A stretch of 64,000 nucleotides of DNA from Thauera phenolivorans (lineage in GTDB: Bacteria; Pseudomonadota; Gammaproteobacteria; Burkholderiales; Rhodocyclaceae): positions 179,756 to 243,755 of the forward strand of contig NZ_MBFM01000002.1 of assembly GCF_001696715.1 (NCBI RefSeq), read 5' to 3'. A model generated the notes under the pieces. The model did not search any database, was not told the origin of the DNA, and saw only the letters and a list, made by a program, of their open reading frames with translations. How positions within the stretch are numbered: the stretch's first letter is position 1; each line of letters starts with the position of its first letter. Shown here one piece after another: positions 10,685 to 19,195 of this stretch. Both the position numbers and the translations under genes were made by a program.

Positions 10685-11604
10685 CACGCCTCGGCGCGCA
10701 GCGCTTCAGCCATGCGTGCGAGTTCCTCGCAGGCGTAGTCGGCGAAGGTGGTGACCAGGCGCGAGCGGAACTTGTCGCGCGGGATGATCAGTTCGAACGG
10801 GGTGTAGAGCGGCGGATCGAGCGGAATCGCGGCGAGCGTGCCCGCCTTGCGCTCGTCTCGGATCGCAGCGTACGAGGCGATGCCGAAGCCCAGCCCCTCG
10901 GCGGCGAAGTGCTTGACCGCATTGAGGCCGCCGAGCTCGGCGCAGATGGTCATGTCGGCGGAGGGAACCCCGCCGGCTTCGAGGAAATCGTCGGCGAGGT
11001 CGCGGATCGCGTTGCCGTTCTCACGATGGATGAAGGGATGGCCGAGCAGGTCGGTCGCCTTGAGGCGCTCGTAGCTGGCGAGCGGATGTTGCGGATGGCA
11101 GATCACCATCAGCTCGTCGCGGGTCGCGTTACGCCGCTCGATCGTGGGCTGGTCGCTGACGATTTCGACCAGGCCGATGTCGAGCTCGCGGGCGGCGACG
11201 CGGTCTTCTGTGGTCTGCGAATTGGCCACCCACACGCGCGGAATCACGCGTGGATAGAGGCGCTTGAAACCGGCCAGCAGGAGCGGAAGCCAGTAGGCCG
11301 ACAGCGTCGTGCTGGTGCCGATGTTGAGCGGTCCCGCCAGTTCGTCGGTGAGTTCGGCGACACGCGAGTCGAGCTCCTCGGACAGGTCGAGGATGCGCTC
11401 GGCGTAGGCGAGAACGATCTGGCCGGCGGGCGTGAGCGAAATGCGACCGTGGCCGCGATCGAGCAGGCGGGTGTTGTACTGCTCTTCCAGCTGCTTGATC
11501 TGGAAGGTCACCGCCGGCTGGGTCATGAAAAGGTGTTCCGCAGCCCGGGTGAAGGAGCCGTGCTTGGCCACTGCGTGGAATACCTGAAGCCTGCGATCTG
11601 CCAT
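10684..11604 (-). CDS. LysR-family transcriptional regulator (CysL/CbbR-like)
   Basis: A 306-residue LTTR. The N-terminal winged helix-turn-helix holds GSFTRAAEHLFMTQPAVTFQIKQ-type sequence (residues about 17-40), and a periplasmic-binding-protein-like effector domain fills the rest, with an ENGNAIRD segment. It resembles the CysL/CbbR group, so control of sulfur or carbon assimilation is possible, but the target is not evident from the neighbours. It is the 5' gene of a unit with radA and is divergent from lplT. A T-N11-A dyad sits just upstream of its start. Confidence 0.85.
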   Translation of the reverse strand: MADRRLQVFHAVAKHGSFTRAAEHLFMTQPAVTFQIKQLEEQYNTRLLDRGHGRISLTPAGQIVLAYAERILDLSEELDSRVAELTDELAGPLNIGTSTTLSAYWLPLLLAGFKRLYPRVIPRVWVANSQTTEDRVAARELDIGLVEIVSDQPTIERRNATRDELMVICHPQHPLASYERLKATDLLGHPFIHRENGNAIRDLADDFLEAGGVPSADMTICAELGGLNAVKHFAAEGLGFGIASYAAIRDERKAGTLAAIPLDPPLYTPFELIIPRDKFRSRLVTTFADYACEELARMAEALRAEA

Positions 11605-11611
11605 GGTTATG

Positions 11612-11627
11612 ATAAGAAGGGTTTATA
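11612..11627 (-). promoter_or_regulatory. putative LysR-type box and -10 of the LysR gene
   Basis: ATAA-N7-TTAT (11612-11626) contains the LTTR T-N11-A core. It overlaps a minus-strand TATAAA (11627 to 11622) that would serve as the -10 of the regulator gene beginning at 11604. An operator lying over its own promoter would give autorepression. No good -35 was found, so confidence is low. Confidence 0.35.
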
Positions 11628-11716
11628 TTCCTCATTAGATCACAAAAGCGGGGCCGCTTCCGCAAGCGCGCGCGCTATTGCTGCGGCGGGTCATCACCGC
11701 GCCTCCGGCTTCGTGA

Positions 11717-11722
11717 TATAAA
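11717..11722 (+). promoter_or_regulatory. candidate -10 element of lplT
   Basis: TATAAA lies 38 bases before the lplT start in the divergent space. No convincing -35 stands 16-18 bases upstream. Confidence 0.25.
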
Positions 11723-11759
11723 CCGCGCACCTGCAACCGCGACGCGACCTTCCCGCACG

Positions 11760-13010
11760 ATGCCGCTCGGCTTCTACATCATCATGGCAGCGCAGTTCTG
11801 TTCGGCGCTGGCCGACAACGCGCTGCTGATCGTCGCGATTGCGCTGCTGCGGGACATGGCGGCGCCGGAGGCGCAGGAACCGCTGCTCAAGTTGTTCTTC
11901 ACCCTTTCGTACGTGGGTCTCGCCGCCTTCGTCGGCGCCTTCGCGGACTCGATGCCGAAGGCGCGGGTGATGCTGATCAGCAATACGATCAAGATCGGCG
12001 GCTGCAGCATGCTGTTCTTCGGTACCCATCCGCTTTTCGCCTACGCGGTCATCGGGCTCGGCGCGGCGGCCTACTCTCCCGCCAAGTACGGCATCCTCAC
12101 CGAATACCTGCCGCACCGTCTGCTGGTGTTGGCCAACGGCTGGATCGAGGGGCTGACCGTTGGCGCGATCATTCTCGGTACCGTGATGGGCGGCGTGCTG
12201 ATCCGAGACGACGTCTCGGCCTGGCTGATGCGCCTCGATCTGCCGCTGGTCGACACCGCCTTCGCCGCCGCGGCACTGATCGTCGGCCTGCTCTACCTGC
12301 TGGCGGCCGGCTTCAACCTGTTCATTCCCGACACCGGCGTGGATCACAAGCCGCTGAAGAAGAATCCGCTCTACCTTGTCCACGACTTCAATCACTGCCT
12401 CAAGCTTCTGTGGCGCGACAAGCTGGGGCAGATCTCGCTCGCGGTGACCACCTTGTTCTGGGGCGCCGGCGCCACCCTCCAGTTCATCGTCATCCGCTGG
12501 GCGGAGCACAACCTCGGTCTCGGGTTGTCACAGGCCTCCATGCTGCAGGGGGTGGTGGCGGTGGGGGTGGCCGCGGGTGCGATCCTCGCCGCCCGCATGA
12601 TCAGCCTGCGCAGGTCGGTGCAGGTGATCCCGCTCGGCATAGCGATGGGTCTGGCGGTGATGATGATGGTCGGCATCACCGACACCATGATCGCGATGTG
12701 CCTGATGGTGGTGGTGGGCGCGCTGGCCGGGTTTTTCGTGGTGCCGATGAACGCCTTGCTGCAGCACCGTGGCCATATCCTGATGGGGGCGGGCCACTCG
12801 ATCGCGGTTCAGAACTTCAACGAGAACCTGTCGATCCTGGTGATGACCGGCCTCTATGCGCTGCTGATCATGGCCGGGCTGTCGATCAATGCGGTGATCC
12901 TGATGTTCGGTGCCTTCGTCGCCGGCACGATGATCCTGGTCAAGCGGCACCACGCGCTGAACCAGCGCCGTTTCGACGCCGTCGCCCTGCTCGACGATCG
13001 CACCCACTGA
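11760..13010 (+). CDS. lplT: lysophospholipid transporter LplT
   Basis: A 416-residue major-facilitator protein with about 12 hydrophobic segments. The N-terminus (GFYIIMAAQFCSALADNALL) and the A-YSPAKYGILTEYLP block are characteristic of LplT, which flips lysophosphatidylethanolamine into the inner membrane for re-acylation. In enterobacteria it pairs with the acyltransferase Aas; no aas gene is next to it here. The gene is monocistronic and convergent with the UDG gene. No obvious ribosome site precedes ATG 11760. Confidence 0.9.
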   Translation: MPLGFYIIMAAQFCSALADNALLIVAIALLRDMAAPEAQEPLLKLFFTLSYVGLAAFVGAFADSMPKARVMLISNTIKIGGCSMLFFGTHPLFAYAVIGLGAAAYSPAKYGILTEYLPHRLLVLANGWIEGLTVGAIILGTVMGGVLIRDDVSAWLMRLDLPLVDTAFAAAALIVGLLYLLAAGFNLFIPDTGVDHKPLKKNPLYLVHDFNHCLKLLWRDKLGQISLAVTTLFWGAGATLQFIVIRWAEHNLGLGLSQASMLQGVVAVGVAAGAILAARMISLRRSVQVIPLGIAMGLAVMMMVGITDTMIAMCLMVVVGALAGFFVVPMNALLQHRGHILMGAGHSIAVQNFNENLSILVMTGLYALLIMAGLSINAVILMFGAFVAGTMILVKRHHALNQRRFDAVALLDDRTH

Positions 13011-13031
13011 CGCCGGGGTCAGTCCCCGGCG
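13011..13031. terminator. GC-rich hairpin between lplT and the UDG gene
   Basis: CGCCGGGG-tcagt-CCCCGGCG is a perfect 8-bp stem. The loop contains the UDG gene's stop codon (13019-13021, read on the minus strand). No T-run follows on either side, so it may stabilise or block read-through rather than act as a classical intrinsic terminator. Confidence 0.45.
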
Positions 13032-13903
13032 GCCATCAGCCGGCGCGCGAAGCAGAGATCTTCCCACGCCCTCGCCTTGTCCTGCGGATTGCGCAGCAGA
13101 TAGGCGGGATGGTAGGTCACCACCAGCGAAATGCCACGGTAGGCGAAACGCTGGCCACGCGCGGCCGCGATGCGGATCTCGCGCCCTAGCAGGGCCTGAG
13201 CCGCGGGCCGTCCGAGCGCGATCAGGATCTGCGGGCGGACCAGTTCGATCTGGCGCTCGAGATAAGGCAGGCAGGCGCCGATCTCCGCCGCCTCCGGCGT
13301 GCGGTTGTGCGGCGGACGGCACTTGACCGTATTCGCGATATAGACATCCTCGCCGCGACGCAGACCGATCGAGCCGAGCATGTTGTCGAGCAGGCGGCCC
13401 GCCTGGCCGACGAAGGGTTCGCCCTTGCGGTCCTCCTCCTTGCCCGGCCCTTCGCCGACCAGCATCCAGCGCGCCTCACGGTCGCCGACCCCGGGCACCG
13501 CCTGGGTGCGTCCGCTGCCGAGCACGCACTGCCGGCAGGCGTGGATGTCGGCTTCGAGCGCGTCCCAATCGAGCGTCGCGATGCGCCGCGCCCGCATATC
13601 CGGATTCTCGGCTTGCCGGGCATCCGACAACGGGGCCGCCGGTCTCGCCGCGGCGGCTTCTTCCCGGCCCTGGCGTAGCTGTGTGGCGGGTCTACTGGCA
13701 GACGGCGCCGCAGGAGCGACGATCGGCGGCGTCGACGCGCGTGATGCGCTGGCTTCGAGCCTGGGTGGGCGGGGCATCGCGGCCGAGGGCGCGACGCCGC
13801 TCGTCGCGGCTGGCTCGGAAACGTCCTCCGTCCCGCCATCGCGAAGCCGCCAGAGCGGGGCCAGCCCCATCTCGCGCAGGACCGATCCACGCTGCGCGCT
13901 CAC
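13019..13903 (-). CDS. family-4 uracil-DNA glycosylase with extended N-terminus
   Basis: A 294-residue protein. The last 190 residues are a type-4 UDG, an iron-sulfur base-excision enzyme that removes uracil from DNA: GEGPGKEEDRKGEPFVG (active-site water and uracil pocket), NTVKCRPP, and TYHPAYLLRNP with the catalytic loop His. Cys123, Cys126, Cys195 and Cys211 would hold the 4Fe-4S cluster. The first 100 residues are an Ala/Pro/Ser/Arg-rich linker absent from compact homologues. Its start overlaps the rimI stop by 4 bases. Confidence 0.9.
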   Translation of the reverse strand: MSAQRGSVLREMGLAPLWRLRDGGTEDVSEPAATSGVAPSAAMPRPPRLEASASRASTPPIVAPAAPSASRPATQLRQGREEAAAARPAAPLSDARQAENPDMRARRIATLDWDALEADIHACRQCVLGSGRTQAVPGVGDREARWMLVGEGPGKEEDRKGEPFVGQAGRLLDNMLGSIGLRRGEDVYIANTVKCRPPHNRTPEAAEIGACLPYLERQIELVRPQILIALGRPAAQALLGREIRIAAARGQRFAYRGISLVVTYHPAYLLRNPQDKARAWEDLCFARRLMAAGD

Positions 13904-14361
13904 AGCCGCAGCCTCATGACGATCGCATCCTCCCGCTCACCATTCCCGGCGGCCGGGTAATAGCCGCGGCGTCGACCCGCCGCCTCGAACCCGGCGCTGC
14001 GATAGAGTGCGAGCGCCGCCGCGTTCGAGGGCCTGACCTCGAGAAAAAAACTGCACGCGCCGCGCGCCCTCGCCGCCGCGATCAGCTGTGCGAGCAGCGC
14101 GTGGCCCAAGCCCCTGCCCTGTTCGGAGGGCGCCACCCCGATGGTCAGCAAATGGGCTTCATCGAGCACTGGCAGCACGACCGCGTAGCCGACCGGGCAC
14201 TCGTTTCGCCTCAGGATCCAGGCTTCGTTGCCACTCTCGAGCGCGTCGGCGAAATTGCCCCGCGTCCAGGGGCGGGCGTGCAGTTCGGCCTCGCGCGCGA
14301 CGACCCAGTCGAGGTCGCTCTCCTGCATCGGAACGAAATCGAGTTGCCGCACGACGCTCAA
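13900..14361 (-). CDS. rimI: ribosomal-protein-alanine N-acetyltransferase RimI
   Basis: A 153-residue GNAT acetyltransferase that acetylates the N-terminal alanine of ribosomal protein S18 in well-studied bacteria. The acetyl-CoA loop is GVAPSEQGRGLGHALL, and NAAALALYRSAGF is the family C-terminal helix. The longest reading begins with TTG 14361 overlapping the tsaB stop (TTGA), consistent with coupling; ATG 14328 would remove 11 residues and has no clear ribosome site. The tsaB-rimI pair is conserved in many proteobacteria. Confidence 0.9.
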   Translation of the reverse strand: MSVVRQLDFVPMQESDLDWVVAREAELHARPWTRGNFADALESGNEAWILRRNECPVGYAVVLPVLDEAHLLTIGVAPSEQGRGLGHALLAQLIAAARARGACSFFLEVRPSNAAALALYRSAGFEAAGRRRGYYPAAGNGEREDAIVMRLRL

Positions 14362-15065
14362 GCCTTGCCGCCGCGTGCGCGGCGCTCGACGGTGGTGAAC
14401 GCGACCTTGTCGCGCACGTAGAGCGGCGCGGCGAGTTCGGGGGCGAGCAGTTCGCCGCGCGCCAGGACCAACGCGCCGAGCGCCGCCACCTCCCGCGCAC
14501 GCGGCGCCGCCTGCGCGCGCGCGCTCAGCAGGCGCGGACCGAGATGGCTCGCGAGCTGGTCCTCATACACACCGAACGCGGCACCGATGCCCGCCCAGTG
14601 GCCAGCGGGAGCGGCGAAATCGTCTGGCTTGCAGCAGCCGGGCGCAGCGACCGTCCGCAAGGGAGCGCCATGGATGCCGCCGTTCGACGAGCGGAGGTAG
14701 GCCGCATGGTAGATCTCGCCCATCCTGGCGTCGGTGGCGACGAGGATACGGTCGCCCTCCTCCTGCAGCGCAAGTGCCTCGAGGCTCACGACCGGCGCCA
14801 CTCCGATACCGGCGCCGAGCGCCAGACCCTGGGCGAGGCCGCAGGCCAGGCGCAGCCCGGTGAAAGCGCCCGGGCCGCTGCCGAATGCCACCGCGTCGAG
14901 CTGGCCGACCGCAAGGCCGGCTTCGGCAAGCAGAACGCGGATCAGCGGGAGGACTTGTTCGGAATGCGCGGCGTTGCCTTCGATGGCACGCTCGAGCAGG
15001 CTGTCGCCGCATCGCAGCGCGATACTGCCGTGCTCGCAGGAGGTTTCGATCGCTAGCAGATTCAT
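14358..15065 (-). CDS. tsaB: tRNA threonylcarbamoyladenosine biosynthesis protein TsaB
   Basis: A 235-residue ASKHA-fold protein, the partner of TsaD in making the t6A37 modification of ANN-decoding tRNAs. The start MNLLAIETS and the GPGAFTGLRLACGLAQGLA block are diagnostic. It lacks the TsaD metal-binding histidines, as expected for TsaB. It heads the tsaB-rimI-udg run, with both downstream genes overlapping by 4 bases. Confidence 0.94.
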   Translation of the reverse strand: MNLLAIETSCEHGSIALRCGDSLLERAIEGNAAHSEQVLPLIRVLLAEAGLAVGQLDAVAFGSGPGAFTGLRLACGLAQGLALGAGIGVAPVVSLEALALQEEGDRILVATDARMGEIYHAAYLRSSNGGIHGAPLRTVAAPGCCKPDDFAAPAGHWAGIGAAFGVYEDQLASHLGPRLLSARAQAAPRAREVAALGALVLARGELLAPELAAPLYVRDKVAFTTVERRARGGKA

Positions 15066-15124
15066 GGTGCCGCCATTCTAACGGCTCGGCAGCGGATTCC
15101 GGCAAGGGGCGGGCGGCGCCGGTC

Positions 15125-15475
15125 TCAGCGCGATTTCCTGCCCTTGTCGTTCCTGCTCCTGCGCTGCGGTGCCTTCGGATAACCGTCACGCGCGGCATCG
15201 CGTATGTCGCGACGCAGCCGGTCACGCTCCTCCTCGCTCAGCCTGCGCCGGACCGCTTCGCGTCGTTCCTCGTCCGGATCCACGGTAAGCATCCTGCGCC
15301 ATTCGAAGCGCTGGGACTGTCGCGCCCCCTCCGTGACGGCCTCACCTGGCGACTCGGCATGGGCGCTGCCGCCATGCAGCATGGCCGTGATCGCGAGCGA
15401 GAAGACGCCGCAGCGGAAGGACGCGGCAAACGGCCGCGCTTCCGCATGTGGGGTCTGGGAGGGCATTGACTTCAT
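15125..15475 (-). CDS. small hypothetical exported basic protein
   Basis: A 116-residue protein of unknown function. Residues about 18-42 form a likely signal peptide (VFSLAITAML core, cleavage after GGSAHA). The mature part is highly charged, rich in Arg and Glu (EERREAVRRRLSEEERDRLRRD), probably helical, with a basic C-terminus. No catalytic motif is seen. Starts at TTG 15496, ATG 15475 and ATG 15466 are possible, and none has a strong ribosome site. It is divergent from ompR, and its periplasmic placement would suit an envelope role. Confidence 0.6.
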   Translation of the reverse strand: MKSMPSQTPHAEARPFAASFRCGVFSLAITAMLHGGSAHAESPGEAVTEGARQSQRFEWRRMLTVDPDEERREAVRRRLSEEERDRLRRDIRDAARDGYPKAPQRRSRNDKGRKSR

Positions 15476-15694
15476 CGATCTCTGGAGGAGGGGCAAGATC
15501 CTTCCTGACTTTCGGGGATGAGGCAGACCTTACGCCAAAACCCCTTTCAGGTCAGGGATCGCGACCCCGCCGCGGCGCGGCTTTGTAAGGCGATGTTGCC
15601 CGGCTTCGAGGCCCTTACGAAGCGTTACCGGGCTGCTTCGCCTGCCTTGCTCGAGATGCTGGCACGCGGCTCGAAGCGAAGATACGATGCCGCC

Positions 15695-16447
15695 ATGAAC
15701 GGAAAGAATCGATACCGCGTACTGGTGGTGGACGACGACGCGCGCCTGCGCGACCTGTTGTCCCGTTACCTGCAAGAGCAGGGTTTCTCGGTGAAGGCGG
15801 TCGGCGACTCGCCGCAGATGGATCGCGCCCTTCATCGGGAGCACTTCGACCTCATCGTGCTCGATCTCATGCTCCCCGGCGAGGACGGGCTGAGCATCTG
15901 CCGGCGCCTGCGGGCGGCGGAGGATGCCATCCCGATCATCATGCTCACCGCCAAGGGAGACGACGTCGATCGCATCGTCGGCCTCGAGATGGGTGCGGAC
16001 GATTATCTCGCCAAGCCCTTCAATCCGCGTGAGCTGGTCGCGCGCATTCAGGCGGTGATGCGTCGCCAACCCCAGACCCTGCCGGGCGCACCCACCGCGG
16101 AAGACGAAGTCGTGAGCTTCGGCCGCGTCGAGGTCAACCTGGGCACCCGCGCCCTGGTCCGCGACGGAGAGGAGATCCAGCTCACCACCGGCGAGTTCTC
16201 GCTGCTCAAGGTGCTGCTGCAGCATCCGCGCCAGCCGCTGTCGCGCGACAAGCTGATGGAGCTCGCGCGCGGCCGCGAATACGGCGTGTTCGACCGGGCG
16301 ATCGACGTGCAGGTATCCCGCCTGCGCAAGCTGGTCGAGGACGACCCCTCCAAGCCGCGCTATATCCAGACGGTGTGGGGCTTCGGTTATGTATTCGTGC
16401 CCGACGACGCCAAGGCTGCCGAAGCCGCCGAAGCCGTCGAAGAGTGA
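15695..16447 (+). CDS. ompR: two-component response regulator OmpR
   Basis: A 250-residue OmpR/PhoB-class regulator. The receiver domain (1-120) has acidic residues Asp13 and Asp14, the phosphorylation site Asp57 in IVLDLMLP, and a conserved Lys in YLAKPF. A winged-helix DNA-binding domain follows (about 145-240, ending YIQTVWGFGYVF). A longer frame open from 15518 lacks conservation, so ATG 15695 is used. It overlaps envZ by 4 bases (GTGA). Likely regulon: porins and envelope genes. Confidence 0.92.
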   Translation: MNGKNRYRVLVVDDDARLRDLLSRYLQEQGFSVKAVGDSPQMDRALHREHFDLIVLDLMLPGEDGLSICRRLRAAEDAIPIIMLTAKGDDVDRIVGLEMGADDYLAKPFNPRELVARIQAVMRRQPQTLPGAPTAEDEVVSFGRVEVNLGTRALVRDGEEIQLTTGEFSLLKVLLQHPRQPLSRDKLMELARGREYGVFDRAIDVQVSRLRKLVEDDPSKPRYIQTVWGFGYVFVPDDAKAAEAAEAVEE

Positions 16448-17847
16448 GCGCTTCCTCGCTCGCGTCGCGCGTGCTCACCGGATGGCTGCCCCGCAGCCTG
16501 CTGTGGCAGACCTTCCTGATGATCGCGCTGCTCTTCGTGCTCGCGCTCGGCGCCTGGTCGCAGATCTTCCGTTACTTCGAGGAACCGGCGCGCGCGCGTG
16601 ACGTGTCGCAGATCATCGTCAGCGTGGTGAATCTGACGCGCACCGCACTGATCAATGCCGACGCGGAGCGTCGCACCGATCTCCTGATCGAGCTCGCCGC
16701 GCAGGAAGGCATTCGCATCTACCCCGCCGAGCCGACCGACGAGATCCTGCCGCTGCCCGACACGCGACCGATCCGCCTGCTGATCGCCGAGGTCCGCGCC
16801 CAGCTCGGCGAGCATACCCGCTTCGCCTCGCGCTGGAAGTCGCTCGACGCCTTCTGGGTGAGCTTCCGGCTCGACCAGGACGACGAGGACGAATACTGGG
16901 TCATGCTCGCGCCCGAGCGCTTCGAGCGCATCGAGGCGCTCGAATGGCTCACGTGGGGCTCGGCAGCGATGCTGGTGGCGCTGCTGGGCGCCTATTTCAT
17001 CGTGTCCCGCATCAGTTCCCCGCTGCGCCATCTCGCCAAGGCCGCGCGCCAGGTCGGCAGCGGGCGGACGCCGCCGCAGCTCACCGAGACCGGCCCGCAG
17101 GAGATCGCCCTCGTGACCCGTGCCTTTAACCGGATGGCCGGCGACATCGCGCGCACCGAGGCGGATCGCGCGCTGATCCTCGCCGGCGTCTCGCACGACC
17201 TGCGCACGCCGCTCGCCCGCCTGCGGCTCGGCGTCGAGATGTCGGGCGCGCCGGAAGACGAGGTCACCGCGATGGTGACCGACATCGACGAGATGAACCG
17301 CATCATCGGCCAGTTCCTCGACTACGGTCGTGGCGAACCGCAGGAGCCGGTGCAGCAGGTGGATCTCGCGGCACTGGTGCGCGAGATGACCGAGCCCTAC
17401 CGCCTGCGTGGGGTCGCGATCGACACCGAGGTGCCCGACACCTTGCGCGTCCCCGCCCGCGCGCTGCCCTTGCGGCGCGCGCTCGCGAACCTGATCGACA
17501 ATGCCCTGCGCTACGGCGCGCCGGACGGCCCCCTGCAGGTGAGCGTCTATCCCGAGGGACACGAGGTCTGCATCGAAGTCGCGGACCGTGGGCCGGGCAT
17601 CCCGGAGGAAGAAGTGGAGCGACTGCGCCAACCTTTTTCCCGTCTCGAGGTCGCACGCAGTAATACCAAGGGCGCGGGGCTGGGCCTGGCGATCGTGGAG
17701 CGCGTCATGCGCAGCCACCAGGGTCGCCTCGACCTGCTGCCGCGCGAGGGCGGCGGGCTCCGCGCCATCCTGCGGCTTCCCTCACGGGCGAGCGCGTCGG
17801 GACGCGCTAGAATGCGCGACGCCCTCGACCGGGGCGATGACAAATGA
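16444..17847 (+). CDS. envZ: sensor histidine kinase EnvZ
   Basis: A 467-residue inner-membrane kinase. TM1 lies near residues 20-40, a periplasmic sensor domain runs to about 165, TM2 is near 170-190 and a HAMP linker follows. The phospho-accepting His251 is in GVSHDLRTPLARLRLG, and the ATP-binding part has NLIDNALRYG (N box), DRGPGIP (G1) and GAGLGLAIVERV (G2). The start is GTG 16444, overlapping the ompR stop. Its own stop overlaps the globin start (ATGA), making a three-gene coupled unit. Confidence 0.92.
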   Translation: MSASSLASRVLTGWLPRSLLWQTFLMIALLFVLALGAWSQIFRYFEEPARARDVSQIIVSVVNLTRTALINADAERRTDLLIELAAQEGIRIYPAEPTDEILPLPDTRPIRLLIAEVRAQLGEHTRFASRWKSLDAFWVSFRLDQDDEDEYWVMLAPERFERIEALEWLTWGSAAMLVALLGAYFIVSRISSPLRHLAKAARQVGSGRTPPQLTETGPQEIALVTRAFNRMAGDIARTEADRALILAGVSHDLRTPLARLRLGVEMSGAPEDEVTAMVTDIDEMNRIIGQFLDYGRGEPQEPVQQVDLAALVREMTEPYRLRGVAIDTEVPDTLRVPARALPLRRALANLIDNALRYGAPDGPLQVSVYPEGHEVCIEVADRGPGIPEEEVERLRQPFSRLEVARSNTKGAGLGLAIVERVMRSHQGRLDLLPREGGGLRAILRLPSRASASGRARMRDALDRGDDK

Positions 17848-18278
17848 ACGCAATGCAGACCCAGAAGAACGCCCCACCGACCCCCTACCAGCTGCTCGGC
17901 GGCGAGACCGCGGTGCGCGCGCTGGTCGATCGCTTCTACCAGCTGATGGACGAACTGCCGGAGGCGTGGGATGTTCGCAAGATGCACGCCGAGGAGCTCG
18001 GCGGCTCGGCCGAGAAGCTGTTCCTGTTCCTGTCCGGCTGGTTCGGCGGGCCTGACCTGTACGTGCAGCGCTACGGGCCGCCCTTCCTGCGGGCGCGCCA
18101 CCTGCCGTTCGCGATCGGCAGCGCCGAGCGCGACCAGTGGATGCTGTGCATGCGTCAGGCGATCGAAGAACAGGTCGCCGACCCTGCCCTCCGTGCCCGG
18201 CTAGTGGCGGCCTTTGCCGGGCTCGCCGATCACATGCGCAATCGCGCGGATCCCCCGCACGACGGGCAGTCGCTATAA
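17844..18278 (+). CDS. group II truncated haemoglobin
   Basis: A 144-residue globin of the trHbII (TrHbO-like) type. The proximal haem ligand is His86 in LRARHLPFAI, Tyr32 would be the B10 distal residue (FYQL) and Trp99 (ERDQWM) is the group-II G8 tryptophan. These proteins bind O2 or NO and may act in NO or peroxide detoxification or redox chemistry. Its ATG overlaps the envZ stop, so it is probably made with OmpR/EnvZ. A TATAAT for the next gene overlaps its stop codon. Confidence 0.88.
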   Translation: MNAMQTQKNAPPTPYQLLGGETAVRALVDRFYQLMDELPEAWDVRKMHAEELGGSAEKLFLFLSGWFGGPDLYVQRYGPPFLRARHLPFAIGSAERDQWMLCMRQAIEEQVADPALRARLVAAFAGLADHMRNRADPPHDGQSL

Positions 18279-18281
18279 TTC
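18269..18281 (+). promoter_or_regulatory. candidate -10 promoter element of yciB
   Basis: GTCGCTATAATTC carries a perfect TATAAT (18274-18279), 9 bases before the yciB start and overlapping the globin stop. The same 13-mer lies upstream of mfd. There is no recognisable -35, and the leader would be very short, so it may be a weak or leaderless promoter. Confidence 0.35.
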
Positions 18282-18287
18282 CGCAAT

Positions 18288-18896
18288 ATGAAATTCCTTT
18301 TCGATCTCCTCCCCGTCATCCTGTTCTTCGGTGCCTACAAGTTCGCCGGTGCCAGTCCAGAAGCTTCGCATGAGCTCGCCGCACGCTGGCTTGGCGACGG
18401 CATCGCGGTAAGCCAGGCGCCGATCCTGCTCGCCACTGCAGTGGCGATCCTCGCCACCGTTGCTCAGATCGCCATCGTATGGACGCGCCACCGCAAGGTG
18501 GACACGATGTTGTGGGTCAGCCTCGGGATCATCGTCGTCTTCGGCGGTGCGACCCTCTTCTTCCACAACCCGACGTTCATCAAGTGGAAGCCGACCGCGC
18601 TCTATTGGCTGTTTGCCACGGTGCTCGGCGTGTCCGCACTGGTTTTCCGCCGCAATCTGATCCGGCGCATGATGGAGGTGCAGATCCGCCTCCCCGATGC
18701 CGTCTGGGGACGACTGAACCTGGCCTGGATCCTGTTCTTCGCGCTGATGGGGGTGCTGAACCTCTACGTCGCCTACAACTTCAGCGAGGAGGCCTGGGTG
18801 AACTTCAAGCTCTTCGGCGGCATGGGGCTGATGTTCGCCTTCGTGCTCGGCCAGGGGTTCTACCTTTCGCGTTATATCGAGGAGGAAGCACACTGA
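18288..18896 (+). CDS. yciB: inner-membrane septation protein A / YciB family
   Basis: A 202-residue protein with five to six hydrophobic segments. [19 protein letters not shown] at the start and [17 protein letters not shown] in the middle are family hallmarks. YciB is linked to cell-envelope integrity and septation in enteric bacteria and Shigella; the biochemical role is unsettled. It opens a tight group with yciI, bolA and ppiC: its stop overlaps the yciI start (TGATG). Confidence 0.93.
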   Translation: MKFLFDLLPVILFFGAYKFAGASPEASHELAARWLGDGIAVSQAPILLATAVAILATVAQIAIVWTRHRKVDTMLWVSLGIIVVFGGATLFFHNPTFIKWKPTALYWLFATVLGVSALVFRRNLIRRMMEVQIRLPDAVWGRLNLAWILFFALMGVLNLYVAYNFSEEAWVNFKLFGGMGLMFAFVLGQGFYLSRYIEEEAH

Positions 18897-19195
18897 TGTT
18901 CTACGCCCTGATCGGTGAGGACGCGCCCGGCAGCCTCGAGGCTCGCATGGCTTCGCGCCCCGCCCATCTCGCCCGTCTCGAGGCCTTGCGCGACGAAGGA
19001 CGCTTGCTCGCAGCCGGCCCGATGCCGGCGATCGACGCTCCCGACCCCGGCGCGGCGGGCTTCGTCGGCAGCCTGGTAGTGGCCGAGTTCGCCGACCAGG
19101 CCAGCGCCGAGCGCTGGCTGGCAGAAGATCCCTACGTCAAGCAGGGCGTGTTCGCCCGTACCACCGTCCGCCCATTCAAGAAGGTCTTGCCGTGA
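18896..19195 (+). CDS. yciI: YciI-like protein
   Basis: A 99-residue YCII-superfamily protein, a ferredoxin-like alpha+beta fold. The [13 protein letters not shown] start, RPAHLARLEALRDEGRLLAAGP segment and the EDPYVKQGVF motif near the end are typical. A conserved His/Asp pair suggests an enzyme, but no reaction is known for this branch. It overlaps yciB by one base and bolA by four. Confidence 0.9.
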   Translation: MFYALIGEDAPGSLEARMASRPAHLARLEALRDEGRLLAAGPMPAIDAPDPGAAGFVGSLVVAEFADQASAERWLAEDPYVKQGVFARTTVRPFKKVLP

